Source: Collimonas arenae (GTDB lineage Bacteria > Pseudomonadota > Gammaproteobacteria > Burkholderiales > Burkholderiaceae_D). Taken from it: a stretch of 64,000 bases of DNA. The notes under the pieces are model-generated. The model searched no databases and was not told the DNA's origin. It saw only the letters and a program-made list of their open reading frames with translations. The translations under genes were made by a program, and so were the position numbers. The stretch covers positions 62,001 through 126,000 of the forward strand of contig NZ_CP009962.1 in assembly GCF_000786695.1 (NCBI RefSeq). The letters run 5' to 3'. Positions within the stretch are counted from its first letter, which is position 1; the number at the start of each line of letters is the position of its first letter. Of the stretch, positions 26,409-35,048 are shown one piece after another.

Positions 26409-26556
26409 TTACTTGCGCACCTCAACCATTCGTTTCTTGCCGGCCTGGGGATAAAAGACGTAGCATGGCGGGGTTTGGGAATTGCAGATGCCAGCGTCGC
26501 CTGAAATTTGTTCACCACAGAATGGTGTCCCTATCTCTTTATAGGTAATGAAATCA
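26409..26556 (-). pseudogene. Possible 3' remnant of an unidentified gene
   Basis: On the minus strand a frame ends at 26409 with the readable C terminus KKRMVEVRK, preceded by QTPPCYVFYPQAG and ITYKEIGTPFCGEQISGD. The composition and codon pattern look like a real protein end. Further upstream this frame runs antisense into the TetR gene, where it stops making sense, so only about 45 codons could be genuine. It may be what is left of a gene truncated by arrival of the TetR gene, or by chance an open frame. I do not recognise the family. Confidence 0.3.
26530..26545. promoter_or_regulatory. Palindrome in the TetR leader, possible fourth operator
   Basis: CCTAT-CTCTTT-ATAGG, 11 bases before the TetR ATG. 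It shares the CTATC and TAGG elements of the three longer palindromes but with a different spacing, so it may be a degenerate autoregulatory site. Confidence 0.35.
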
Positions 26557-27173
26557 TGAAAGCCGTCTCTCCTGTACGCGAACAACTGCTGGAACACACG
26601 CTGGTCCTGCTGGGCACGCGCGGCTACAACGGTTTCAGCTATCGCGACCTGGCCGAACTGGTCGGCGTCAAGACCTCCAGTATTCATTATTATTTCCCAA
26701 CCAAGGAAGACCTGGCGCTGGCGGCAGTGCAGGCCTATGCGACCAACATCGGCGATCTTATGCGCGAGATGGATGTCAACGGGCCGCTCAAGGAACAGAT
26801 TGAAAAATACCTGGCGCTGTGGCGCAAGAACCTTGGCACCGGCCGTGTCTGCCTGTGTGGCATGCTGGCCGCCGAAGCTACCAGCTTGCCGCAAAATGTA
26901 CTGACTGCCTTGCAGACTTTCTACAGCATGCACGAAGCCTGGATTACCCAACGGCTGGAACGCGCCGTCGCAGAAAAAGGCGTGAAGCTGCCGGCTACGC
27001 CGTCGATGTATGCCATGACCATTTTGGGCGCGTTGCAAAGCGGCCTGATTTCAGCGCGTTTGTTTGGCAAGCCTTGCCGGCTTGATGCTGCATCAGCCAT
27101 GTTGCGTTCCGCGATTACGCCCGAAGGTGGCAAACAGCAAGTGGGTGAAGCTGCTGCCGTTCTGCCTTCCTGA
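26556..27173 (+). CDS. TetR/AcrR family transcriptional regulator
   Basis: About 205 aa. The N-terminal HTH reads LVLLGTRGYNGFSYRDLAEL then VGVKTSSIHYYFPTKEDLA, the TetR signature. The C-terminal ligand domain has YLALWRKNLGTGRVCLCGML, typical of the branch that controls efflux or reductase genes. ATG 26556 is chosen because the TetR domain begins right after it; the open frame starts 16 codons earlier with no family match. No target gene is adjacent on either side except DUF4148, so the regulon may include that gene or only the regulator itself. Confidence 0.88.
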   Translation: MKAVSPVREQLLEHTLVLLGTRGYNGFSYRDLAELVGVKTSSIHYYFPTKEDLALAAVQAYATNIGDLMREMDVNGPLKEQIEKYLALWRKNLGTGRVCLCGMLAAEATSLPQNVLTALQTFYSMHEAWITQRLERAVAEKGVKLPATPSMYAMTILGALQSGLISARLFGKPCRLDAASAMLRSAITPEGGKQQVGEAAAVLPS

Positions 27174-27568
27174 GTCAATCACCGCGCAAACTTGCGGGTT
27201 TGCGCAGCGAGCCTGGCCCGATCTTTTGCCGTATTGCCTGACGTCGGGCTCTCGATTTTTCGCAGGCCTCCGCTTACCCCTCCCTGTCTTTTTCTGACAA
27301 CAATACTCGCCCTCCTAGCAATACCAGACGCCTCACGCTTCTCCCATTTGCACAACAGATACACATAGAGCGTGTGCAGATTTTCAGCAATTTGGATTGA
27401 CACGGGAAAATATCGCCCCTACCATTGTTTCATATATCAATACGTTGTTTTATTAGATGAAACAATAGAGTGGCCGGAACCAGTTATCGCCTGATGCGCA
27501 TGTAGCGCATTGCGATAGCGGAGACCCGAAGCCGCCTTTGAATTTTTTTCAACCGGGAGGAGTGAGTC
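27174..27568. other. Intergenic region upstream of the porin operon
   Basis: 395 bases with no gene seen. It holds the inverted repeat at 27424-27466, an AT-rich stretch that probably includes the porin promoter, and the ribosome-binding site GGGAGGAG just before the porin start. Confidence 0.6.
27424..27466. promoter_or_regulatory. Inverted repeat upstream of porin, candidate IclR-family operator
   Basis: ATTGTTTCAT (27424-27433) and ATGAAACAAT (27457-27466) form a perfect 10-base inverted repeat, with 33 bases (about three helical turns) between equivalent positions. TGTTTCA/TGAAACA half-sites are known for IclR-family proteins such as KdgR. An IclR gene closes the same gene run at 31.2 kb, which makes it the natural candidate regulator. 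Confidence 0.5.
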
Positions 27569-28780
27569 ATGAAGAAGTCGTTAATTGTATTGTCGATGTT
27601 GGGTAGCTGCAGCTACGCCGCGCAAGCGCAAACCAATGTCACCGTGTATGGCCTGCTGGATTCGGGCGTGACCTATGTCAACAAGATCGCCGCGCCCACC
27701 GCTGCCAATGCGCGCGGTACCGGCAGCCGCTTCAGCGTTGATTCCGGCGATTTGCAGCAATCGCGTTTCGGCTTCAAGGGGACCGAGGACCTGGGCGGCG
27801 GCATGAAAGCCTTGTTTAATCTGGAGGGGGGCTTTGCGGTGGATACCGGCGCTTCCGGCCAGGGTGGCCTGACGTTCGGCCGCACCTCGATAGTAGGCTT
27901 GTCGGGTAACTTCGGTACGGTGCAATTGGGTCGCCGCAAGGACTTCATCGACGAAGTGGCTACTTACTATTCAAGCGTCTACGACTTTGGCGTATTCATC
28001 AATGGCGTCCACGACAACAACCTCGACCGCGTCGGCGGCAACCGCGCCAACAACCAGATTCGCTACGATACGCCTTTGATGAAGGGACTGGTACTGAATG
28101 CAACCTACGGTTTCGGCGAGACTGCCGGCTCGACTTCCACCGGCCAATCGATCGGACTGGGAGCGAACTATTCCAATGGCCCATTCGGCATCGGCATCGG
28201 TTACTGGCAATCCAAGCTCGGCACCATGACGGGCGGCGTGAATACCTCCAGTGATCAGGGTGCGACGCTTGGCGCCGGTTGCACGCCAAGCTATGGCCAT
28301 CCCGGCGATACCTGTATCAAAACCTGGATGCTGGGCTCCAGCTACAAGACCGGGCCGTGGCGCTTCTTCGGCGCCTGGTCGAAAGTGCTGCAACCGCTGG
28401 CAACGTATGGGGGCAGCGATGCGCCGCTGGCAAGCAAGTTTGCGGGTGCGGCAGGTTTGGCGCCGTTCACGGCCGGCGGCTCCAACAACAACAGCACCAA
28501 TGTCTTCGACCTCGGCGTGAACTATGCCGTATCAGACACCTTGCGCCTGGTCGCCAGCGTGCTGCAATCGCGCTACAGTTTTGTCGGCACAGGTACCAAA
28601 GGGCGTTTGAACCAGGTCAACCTGGGCATCGACTATGCATTCTCGAAACGCACGGATCTGTATAGCTACGTGGCGAATCTGCGTGCATCTGACATGTACA
28701 ACCCGGGAATTACCGGCGGCGCGCCTGGTGCGGACAATGCGCAAACCGCATTTACCGTCGGCTTACGTCACAAGTTCTAA
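27569..28780 (+). CDS. Gram-negative porin (OmpC-like, betaproteobacterial type)
   Basis: 403 aa with signal peptide MKKSLIVLSMLGSCSYAAQA. The mature start TNVTVYGLLDSGVTYVNK is the first beta-strand of the 16-stranded trimeric porins of Burkholderiales. Further landmarks are SRFGFKGTEDLGGGMKALF, GTVQLGRRKDF and the terminal Phe of VGLRHKF needed for outer-membrane insertion. GGGAGGAG precedes the ATG. It opens a run of four same-strand genes (porin, YfcC-type carrier, amidohydrolase, IclR regulator) and probably supplies the outer-membrane step for their substrate. Confidence 0.93.
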   Translation: MKKSLIVLSMLGSCSYAAQAQTNVTVYGLLDSGVTYVNKIAAPTAANARGTGSRFSVDSGDLQQSRFGFKGTEDLGGGMKALFNLEGGFAVDTGASGQGGLTFGRTSIVGLSGNFGTVQLGRRKDFIDEVATYYSSVYDFGVFINGVHDNNLDRVGGNRANNQIRYDTPLMKGLVLNATYGFGETAGSTSTGQSIGLGANYSNGPFGIGIGYWQSKLGTMTGGVNTSSDQGATLGAGCTPSYGHPGDTCIKTWMLGSSYKTGPWRFFGAWSKVLQPLATYGGSDAPLASKFAGAAGLAPFTAGGSNNNSTNVFDLGVNYAVSDTLRLVASVLQSRYSFVGTGTKGRLNQVNLGIDYAFSKRTDLYSYVANLRASDMYNPGITGGAPGADNAQTAFTVGLRHKF

Positions 28781-28797
28781 AGCGTTGTAACGTAAGG

Positions 28798-28830
28798 CGG
28801 GCCGGAAAGGCGCGGAGCTTTTCCGGCCCG
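28798..28830 (+). terminator. Hairpin between porin and YfcC-type gene
   Basis: A perfect 11-base stem CGGGCCGGAAA / TTTCCGGCCCG. No T-run follows. It may act as a partial terminator or as a 3' stabiliser that lets porin mRNA exceed that of the downstream genes. Confidence 0.55.
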
Positions 28831-28876
28831 CGTATCGAAAAGATACTATTCTGCAAGTCGGTAGACGGAGATCAGC

Positions 28877-30295
28877 ATGAGTGCCAGCACGACGGACAGC
28901 GAAAAACCAGACGCGCACGGCAAAAGCCGCATGTTGCATCCGGTGGCGATGATGTTGCTGATCATGCTGGTGGCGATCGGCCTGACTTATGTGCTGGATT
29001 CCGGTGAGTTTCAGCGCCATGCCAAGCTGGTGGTGCCCGGTACTTACCAGCAGATCACCAAAGAGCGCGATCTCACATCGCTGCTCGCCGCCAGTCTGCC
29101 GGCCGGCAACGCCGAGCGCGCCTATCCCGCCAGCCTGTTTTCGGCGATGGCGGCAATTCCGGCCGGTCTGGCCAAAAGTGCGCCGTTGATATTCATGATC
29201 ATGTTCATCGGCGGCATGTTCGGCGTACTGCGCAAGAGCGGCGCGCTGGATGCCGGCATCGACCGCTTGCTGGCGCGTACCGGCGGCAACGTCTACGTGC
29301 TGACGCCGGTGCTGATGCTGGCGATCGCCGCCGGCAGCACCTTTCTCGGCCTGATCTCGGAATACCTGGTGATCATTCCCATGATGCTGATTCTGGCTGA
29401 ACGCCTGAGCCTTGGCCCGTTGTACGCTACGGCGCTAGTAGCGATCGCGGCAAAAGTCGGTTATCTGGCGTCGGTCACCAATCCGCTGGCGCTGGTGATC
29501 GCGCAGCCGATCGTGCAAGTGCCTCTGCTGAGCGGCGCGGGTTTGCGGCTGGCGGTATTCGTGGTGTTCCTGGCAATCGGCATCGCCTATCTGCTGTACT
29601 ACGTGAAGCGCCAGGGCTACACGGTACCGACCGGACTGGATAACCATGGCCGTCTTTCGTTGTCGCACCGCTTCGTGCTGCTGGTGGTCGGCGCCAGCGT
29701 GGTCGCGCTGGTGATCGGCACCAGCGTCTGGAAATGGGGCGATATCCAGCTCGGCGCGTTCTATATTTTCGAAGGCATCATCATCGCCATCGCCGCCGGC
29801 ATGTCGGTGCGGGCTGCCTGCGACGCTTTCGTCGAAGGCATGAAAGGCATGATGCTGGCTGGCTTGCTGATCGGCCTCGCCAAAGCCATTGAAATCGTCC
29901 TGCACGACAGCCTGGTGCTGGATACCGTGATTTATCACCTGGCGTCCATCGTCGAAGGGCGCAGCAAGATCTTTGCCGCCGAGGGCATGATCCTGGTGCA
30001 GATGCTGCTTGACGTGCTGATTCCATCAACCTCCGGCAAAGCGGCCATCAGCATGCCCATCCTTGGCCCGATCGGCCACCTGTCCGGCGTCAGCGGCCAG
30101 AGCGTGGTGCTGGCGTTTTTATTCGGCAACGGCCTGACCAATATGGTGACGCCTACTTCCGGCATGTTGCTGGCTTATCTGGCAACCGGCAAGGTTGGTT
30201 ATGGCACGTGGATGCGTTTCATTTTGCCGCTGTTCGCTGTCTTCACATTACTGGCGATGATTTTCATGGCGTTTGCGGTGTATAGCGGCTATTGA
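28877..30295 (+). CDS. YfcC/DcuC family inner-membrane carrier
   Basis: 472 aa with about 12 membrane segments. Family hallmarks: the start of the membrane domain MLHPVAMMLLIMLVAIGLTYVLDSG, GGMFGVLRKSGALDAG, PVLMLAIAAGSTFLGLISEY, and the late block LIPSTSGKAAISMPILGPIG with GNGLTNMVTPTSG, which matches the C4-dicarboxylate/YfcC superfamily transport motif. Members take up dicarboxylates or arginine-type amino acids. CGGAGAT precedes the ATG. It lies between a porin and an N-formylglutamate amidohydrolase-like enzyme, so an acylated amino acid or related dicarboxylate is a reasonable cargo. Confidence 0.87.
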   Translation: MSASTTDSEKPDAHGKSRMLHPVAMMLLIMLVAIGLTYVLDSGEFQRHAKLVVPGTYQQITKERDLTSLLAASLPAGNAERAYPASLFSAMAAIPAGLAKSAPLIFMIMFIGGMFGVLRKSGALDAGIDRLLARTGGNVYVLTPVLMLAIAAGSTFLGLISEYLVIIPMMLILAERLSLGPLYATALVAIAAKVGYLASVTNPLALVIAQPIVQVPLLSGAGLRLAVFVVFLAIGIAYLLYYVKRQGYTVPTGLDNHGRLSLSHRFVLLVVGASVVALVIGTSVWKWGDIQLGAFYIFEGIIIAIAAGMSVRAACDAFVEGMKGMMLAGLLIGLAKAIEIVLHDSLVLDTVIYHLASIVEGRSKIFAAEGMILVQMLLDVLIPSTSGKAAISMPILGPIGHLSGVSGQSVVLAFLFGNGLTNMVTPTSGMLLAYLATGKVGYGTWMRFILPLFAVFTLLAMIFMAFAVYSGY

Positions 30296-30332
30296 GCCAC
30301 GGTTTACAGAGTTACCAAGTACGAAGGACACG

Positions 30333-31190
30333 ATGATGCAAGACGCGTATATTCTCACCCGGCCGGATGCCGCCGGCCAGATTCCACTGATATTTGATTC
30401 GCCTCACAGCAGCCGCTTTTGCCCGCCGGACATGCAGGCGGTAGCGCCGGAAGCCGCGCTGATGTCGGGCTGGGACGCGTATGTCGATGAACTATGGAGC
30501 GGTGCGCGGCAATCTGGCGCAACCTTGCTGGCGGCGCGCGTACACCGCAGCTACATCGATCTAAACCGCAGCCGTAGCGACATCGATCCGGCGCTGATGG
30601 CCGAGCCATGGCCCGAACCGATCCAGGTGTCGGAAAAGAGCAAGGCCGGCATGGGGCTGATCCGCCGCTATGCCTTGCCCGGTGTGCCGATGTACGAGCG
30701 CAAACTGAGCGTGGCGGAAGTGCAGCAGCGCATAAGCCGTTATTACGATCCCTACCACGCCGAACTACAACAGTGGATCAACAACGCCCACGCGCGTTTC
30801 GGCCAGGTTTGGCATATCGATTGCCATTCGATGAAATCGGTCGGCAATGCGATGAATATCGATAACGGCGCGCGGCGTCCGGATTTTGTGCTGGGCGACC
30901 GTGATGGCAGCGCCGCCGATCCGGCCTTCACGCAATGGGTTGCGCAACAGCTGCAAGCGCAAGGTTATACGGTCAAGATTAACGATCCTTATCGCGGCGC
31001 CGAGCTGGTGCGCGCCTATAGCGATCCGCAACATGGCCGCAACAGCATGCAGATAGAAATCAACCGTGCCCTGTACATGGATGAACAGAGCCTGCAGCGC
31101 AGCGCTGGCTTCGCCACACTGCAGAACAATCTGACGCAACTGGCAGAGGGGATGTCGAGGTATATTAGCGACAAATTAACCCGAAATTAA
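30333..31190 (+). CDS. N-formylglutamate amidohydrolase family protein (HutG-like)
   Basis: About 285 aa. Expected blocks are present: LIFDSPHSSRFCPPD near the N terminus (metal His), VHRSYIDLNRSRSDID, WHIDCHSMKS (metal-site Asp and His), and EINRALYMDE close to the C terminus. HutG hydrolyses N-formyl-L-glutamate in histidine breakdown; relatives act on other N-acyl amino acids. No other hut gene is nearby, so a non-histidine substrate is plausible. AAGGA lies before ATG 30333 and an adjacent ATG at 30336 is equally usable. It begins 37 bases after the carrier gene, supporting an operon. Confidence 0.85.
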   Translation: MMQDAYILTRPDAAGQIPLIFDSPHSSRFCPPDMQAVAPEAALMSGWDAYVDELWSGARQSGATLLAARVHRSYIDLNRSRSDIDPALMAEPWPEPIQVSEKSKAGMGLIRRYALPGVPMYERKLSVAEVQQRISRYYDPYHAELQQWINNAHARFGQVWHIDCHSMKSVGNAMNIDNGARRPDFVLGDRDGSAADPAFTQWVAQQLQAQGYTVKINDPYRGAELVRAYSDPQHGRNSMQIEINRALYMDEQSLQRSAGFATLQNNLTQLAEGMSRYISDKLTRN

Positions 31191-31211
31191 CTTGATTAGA
31201 ATTTGGACAGC

Positions 31212-31973
31212 ATGGCCGATTACACCGTTGCCGCAGTAGATGAAGCATTGGCGCTGCTTTTGCTGGTAGCGCAAAGCCCGGGACTGGGCGTGACCGAATT
31301 GTCAATTCGCTCCGGCAATACCAAGGCTCGCACCTTCCGTCTGCTTTACACGCTTGAACAGCGCGGCCTGCTGCATCGCGAGGGCGATACGCCGACCTAT
31401 CACCTCGGCTACAAGGCGCTCTACCTTGGCGTTGCCGCGCAAGAGCAGGTCAGCCTGGTGCGGGTGGCGCGCAGCCATCTGCGCGACATCGGCGGCATTT
31501 GCAATGAAAACGTCCAGGTGCGGGTGCGCGATGGGCTGGAGATGGTGTGCGTGGCGCGCTGGGAATCGACCCAGGCAATCCGCGTGCATACCGATGTCGG
31601 CAACCGGCGGCCGCTGTATGCGGGGGCGTCCGGCAAGGTGCTGCTGGCGCATGCGCCGCAGCAGGTGCAACAGGCGGTGCTGGAAAGTACGCTGACGCGC
31701 TTCACCGACAATACGATCATCGATCGCACCGCCCTGGAGAAAGAATTGCAGCAAGTGCTGGCGCAGGGCTATAGCGTCTCGTTTGCCGAAAGATCCAGCG
31801 GTGCAGTGGCGATTGCCGCGCCGATCATGGACGCCGATGGCGAAGTAATCGCTTCGCTTAGCATCGCTGGCCCAGCCAGCCGCATCACCAGCGACAACCT
31901 GCAGGGTTTCATTGATCTGGTGGTACAGCGCGCGCGCGACCTGTCGCTCGGGCTGGGATATGCGTACCGGTAA
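31212..31973 (+). CDS. IclR family transcriptional regulator
   Basis: About 253 aa. The N-terminal winged helix is VDEALALLLLVAQSPGLGVTELS then TKARTFRLLYTLEQRGLL. The effector domain carries GICNENVQVRVRDG, HTDVGNRRPLYAGASGKVLLA and the late AERSSGAVAIAAPIMDADGE, all IclR landmarks. ATG 31212 is preferred to a TTG at 31203. It closes the porin/carrier/amidohydrolase run after a 21-base gap, which makes it the likely local regulator, probably responding to the imported compound and acting at the repeat near 27.44 kb. Confidence 0.9.
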   Translation: MADYTVAAVDEALALLLLVAQSPGLGVTELSIRSGNTKARTFRLLYTLEQRGLLHREGDTPTYHLGYKALYLGVAAQEQVSLVRVARSHLRDIGGICNENVQVRVRDGLEMVCVARWESTQAIRVHTDVGNRRPLYAGASGKVLLAHAPQQVQQAVLESTLTRFTDNTIIDRTALEKELQQVLAQGYSVSFAERSSGAVAIAAPIMDADGEVIASLSIAGPASRITSDNLQGFIDLVVQRARDLSLGLGYAYR

Positions 31974-31996
31974 AAGGCTATCCCTGGCGTCAATTC

Positions 31997-32866
31997 TTAC
32001 AGGTGCAGTTCATACACGGTCCAGCGTGGGGCATATTCGGTGAATCCGAGTTTTTGATGCAAGCGCATGGACGCTGCATTGCTGCTTGCTACCAAGGCCC
32101 GCATTTCCGGTTGCTCTTTTGCCGCCAGCTCCATGGCCGCCAGATGATAAAGTTTTTCAGCCAGCCCTCTGCCTCGCCATTGGCCAAGCACGCCGACGGC
32201 CTCGACGGTGCAGCCGTCAACCAGGATGAACGCCTGGTATTTACCGTGTGCGTCCATCAATATCAGGCTGGCATCCTGATTGGCTGCAGCCCATTCTTCG
32301 CGCATGGTTTCCAGATCGGGAATCGGTGAATTCGGCACGCCCGAGAATGATTCTGCATAGCATCGATGCAGTTCGCCCCAGTCTGGGTTGCCGATGCGGA
32401 CGATCTGCAGGCCATCCGGCAACCCGACCGGCTCGGCGAATGGCAAGGCCCGTGAAAAATTGACAAATTCAAACAAGGGCTTGAATCCAGCCTGTTGCAA
32501 GCCGTCGCGCTTTGCCATTTCACCCGCCCGCACGCTGCCCCGGAGCCGTTGCGCGCCGGCTGCGCGAACCTTCTCGCTGACAAACGCAATCAAGGCAGAC
32601 GCTGCTTCCATATCGGCGGCGACCAAGGGCGACGCATAGGCGCAGCCGTATTCGGCAATGCCCAGGGTAACCCAGCCTACGCATCCCACAACTTGTTGAC
32701 CGCGCCAGATCATGGCGACCTGTTCTCCATGTGCGCGTGCCGGCCCCAGCAAATCATGCGCCAGCGGATTTCCGGTACAGGGCGTCAGTTGCGCGTCCCA
32801 TAGCTGTTGCAGAGCAGGCAATGCGGGGTGACTCAGCGTGCTGATCCTCAGTGTCGGACTGTTCAT
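31997..32866 (-). CDS. GNAT family N-acetyltransferase
   Basis: 289 aa, long enough for two GNAT folds. The C-terminal half has the acetyl-CoA loop VGVLGQWRGRGLAEKLYHLAA and the terminal ASNAASMRLHQKLGFTEY, both diagnostic. The N-terminal half looks like a second, weaker GNAT unit (VVGCVGWVTLG, AYASPLVAADMEAA). The substrate is unknown. Its ATG overlaps the stop of the LysR gene by 4 bases, so the pair is translationally coupled. Confidence 0.83.
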   Translation of the reverse strand: MNSPTLRISTLSHPALPALQQLWDAQLTPCTGNPLAHDLLGPARAHGEQVAMIWRGQQVVGCVGWVTLGIAEYGCAYASPLVAADMEAASALIAFVSEKVRAAGAQRLRGSVRAGEMAKRDGLQQAGFKPLFEFVNFSRALPFAEPVGLPDGLQIVRIGNPDWGELHRCYAESFSGVPNSPIPDLETMREEWAAANQDASLILMDAHGKYQAFILVDGCTVEAVGVLGQWRGRGLAEKLYHLAAMELAAKEQPEMRALVASSNAASMRLHQKLGFTEYAPRWTVYELHL

Positions 32867-33756
32867 GCTGTTTGTCCAATATAGCCGGATAGCCCTGTCA
32901 CCAGCGCATCGAAGGCAATTCGGCAGCGTTCGCTGGAGCGCAAGTCCTCATGCATCACTATCCAGGTTTCCAGTTCGCTGCTGACGGCGCTTGCCAGTAC
33001 CGGCTGCAAATCGGGATTGTGCATGGCCAGCGGCGTCTGGCACATGCCGATGCCATAGCCGGCGCGGATCGCGGCCAGCTGCGCCAGTTGGTTGTCGGTG
33101 CACAGGGAAAACATGTCGCGCGACAGCGCCAGGCCGCGCTGTTGCATGGCGCGGATGTAGCCGGTTTCCTGGTCGAAACCGATCAGCGCGTGCTGCCTGA
33201 GATCGGCCACGCTGGCCGGCATTCCAGCTCGCTCCAGATAGCGGCGATGCGCAAACAGCGCGAGCGGAATGGCACCGATCCGGCGCGCAATCAGCGCACC
33301 CTGGCTAGGTTGCACCATGCGTACGGCAATGTCGGCGTCGCGCTGTAACAGGTCCTGGGTGCGGTTCGACAGCACCAGTTCGATAACGATATCCGGATGG
33401 GCTTCGCGCAAGGCAGTCAGGATTGGCGGCAATATTTCAGCACCGACCACGTCGGATGCGGTGATGCGCACCGTGCCGCGATGGCTGGCCGCAGTCGATG
33501 CGCGTCGCAGCGCATTGGCGGTGACGCGCAGGTTGTCGGCGAAAGGACGCAAGGTCAGCGCGGTGTCGGTTGGCGAGAGCCCGGTTTGCGAGCGCGTAAA
33601 CAATTTTACGCCCAGCGCCTGCTCCAGCGCTTCTATCTGGCGCCCGATCGTTGGCTGGGTCAGGCCCAGGCTACGGGCGCCGCCGGACAACGAGCCTTCT
33701 TCCAGCACGGCCAGGAAAGCACGGTATAGATCCCAGTCGGGTTCTTGGGTAGTCAT
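32863..33756 (-). CDS. LysR family transcriptional regulator
   Basis: 297 aa. The wHTH reads FLAVLEEGSLSGGARSLGLTQPTIGRQIEALE, followed by the dimerisation helix and a periplasmic-binding-like effector domain (GTVRITASDVVGAEILPP, then DIVIELVLSNR). It is divergent from an NAD-binding oxidoreductase gene; the 96-base gap contains ATAGCAGCTAT (33767-33777), a short dyad that may be an operator. The GNAT gene downstream is coupled to it. Confidence 0.9.
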   Translation of the reverse strand: MTTQEPDWDLYRAFLAVLEEGSLSGGARSLGLTQPTIGRQIEALEQALGVKLFTRSQTGLSPTDTALTLRPFADNLRVTANALRRASTAASHRGTVRITASDVVGAEILPPILTALREAHPDIVIELVLSNRTQDLLQRDADIAVRMVQPSQGALIARRIGAIPLALFAHRRYLERAGMPASVADLRQHALIGFDQETGYIRAMQQRGLALSRDMFSLCTDNQLAQLAAIRAGYGIGMCQTPLAMHNPDLQPVLASAVSSELETWIVMHEDLRSSERCRIAFDALVTGLSGYIGQTA

Positions 33757-33852
33757 ACAAATATGTATAGCAGCTATGTTGAGATAGCCAATTTTAAACT
33801 AATGATGGCACTGTTACGCTGGACTCCTACATTCTTTTCAAGGAGATTCATC

Positions 33853-34857
33853 ATGGAACAGCAAACCCTGAAAACGCAGCAGCAACCAAAGATAGCCCTG
33901 GTTCTCGGCGTCACTGGCGGTATTGGCAATGCCGTGGCGCAAAAACTGTTGCAGCGTGGCTGGCAAGTACGCGCCTTGCACCGGCGCGCCGACCAGATGC
34001 TCGCAGCCGAGCGCGCCAATGGAAGTAATAGCGGCATCGTCTGGCGTCAGGGCGACGCCATGCAAGAGGCGGACGTAATCGCTGCCGCCGAGGGCGCCGC
34101 GATCATCGTTCATGCAGTCAACCCGCCGGGCTACCGCAACTGGGCCACACTGGTCGTGCCGATGATAGAGAACAGCATTGCGGCAGCGCGGGCTTGTGGC
34201 GCCCGCATCGTGCTGCCCGGCACCGTGTATAACTATGGCGCTGACGCCTTTCCGGATCTGAAAGAGACTTCACCGCAGAATCCGAGCACGCGCAAGGGTG
34301 CAATCCGGGTCCAGCTCGAAAACCGGCTGCGCACTGCGGCGCAGAGCGGCGTGCGGTCGCTGGTGGTGCGGGCCGGCGATTTTTTCGGGCCGCATATGGC
34401 TAATGCCTGGTTCTCGCAAGGCATGCTGAAGCCGGGCCAGCCGGTGACTGCGGTCACCTATCCCGGCAAGCGTGGCATCGGCCATCAATGGGCTTATCTG
34501 CCGGACGTGGCCGAGACCATGATGCAACTGATTGAGCGCGAAGAGGCCCTCGCCGCGTTCGACACCTTTCACATGAACGGCCACTGGGATGCCGACGGCA
34601 CGCAAATGGTAGCCGCCATCGGCCGCGTTACCGGACAGGCGGATCTGAAAGTGAAAGGTTTCCCTTGGTGGCTGCTGCCGCTGGCTGCGCCCTTTTTGCC
34701 TTTGATGCGCGAGTTGCGCGAGGTCGGCTATCTGTGGCGCCAACCGTTGCGGCTGGACAACCGGCGCTTGCTCAAACTGCTGGGCAACGAGCCTCATACC
34801 GGCTGGGACCAGGCAGTGCACAGCACGCTGGCGGGCATGGCCTGCATCAAAGAATGA
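33853..34857 (+). CDS. NAD(P)-dependent epimerase/reductase-like protein (atypical SDR)
   Basis: 334 aa. A Rossmann start with ALVLGVTGGIGNAVAQKLLQRG is the TGxxGxxG-type dinucleotide motif. VHAVNPPGYRNW and LPGTVYNYGADAFPDLKE follow, with Tyr in the extended-SDR position but no full YxxxK. Other members act on nucleoside-sugar or quinone-like substrates. AAGGAGAT precedes ATG 33853. It is divergent from the LysR gene, which is its probable regulator. Confidence 0.82.
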   Translation: MEQQTLKTQQQPKIALVLGVTGGIGNAVAQKLLQRGWQVRALHRRADQMLAAERANGSNSGIVWRQGDAMQEADVIAAAEGAAIIVHAVNPPGYRNWATLVVPMIENSIAAARACGARIVLPGTVYNYGADAFPDLKETSPQNPSTRKGAIRVQLENRLRTAAQSGVRSLVVRAGDFFGPHMANAWFSQGMLKPGQPVTAVTYPGKRGIGHQWAYLPDVAETMMQLIEREEALAAFDTFHMNGHWDADGTQMVAAIGRVTGQADLKVKGFPWWLLPLAAPFLPLMRELREVGYLWRQPLRLDNRRLLKLLGNEPHTGWDQAVHSTLAGMACIKE

Positions 34858-35048
34858 TTGGCAGGCAACAATATATTTTGCTGCAACTGGTGCCCTGGAA
34901 TTCATGTCGGGGGATAATGCGTCTTGAACCTGATTCACAATCGGCTGCAACCGCATGCATCTCCCCGGAGGCGACAGGCGGATGCGGCCATCAATATTGG
35001 AAGTAACGCATTTTGAACACGACAAGAACCAAGCGCTGGACCGGCAAG

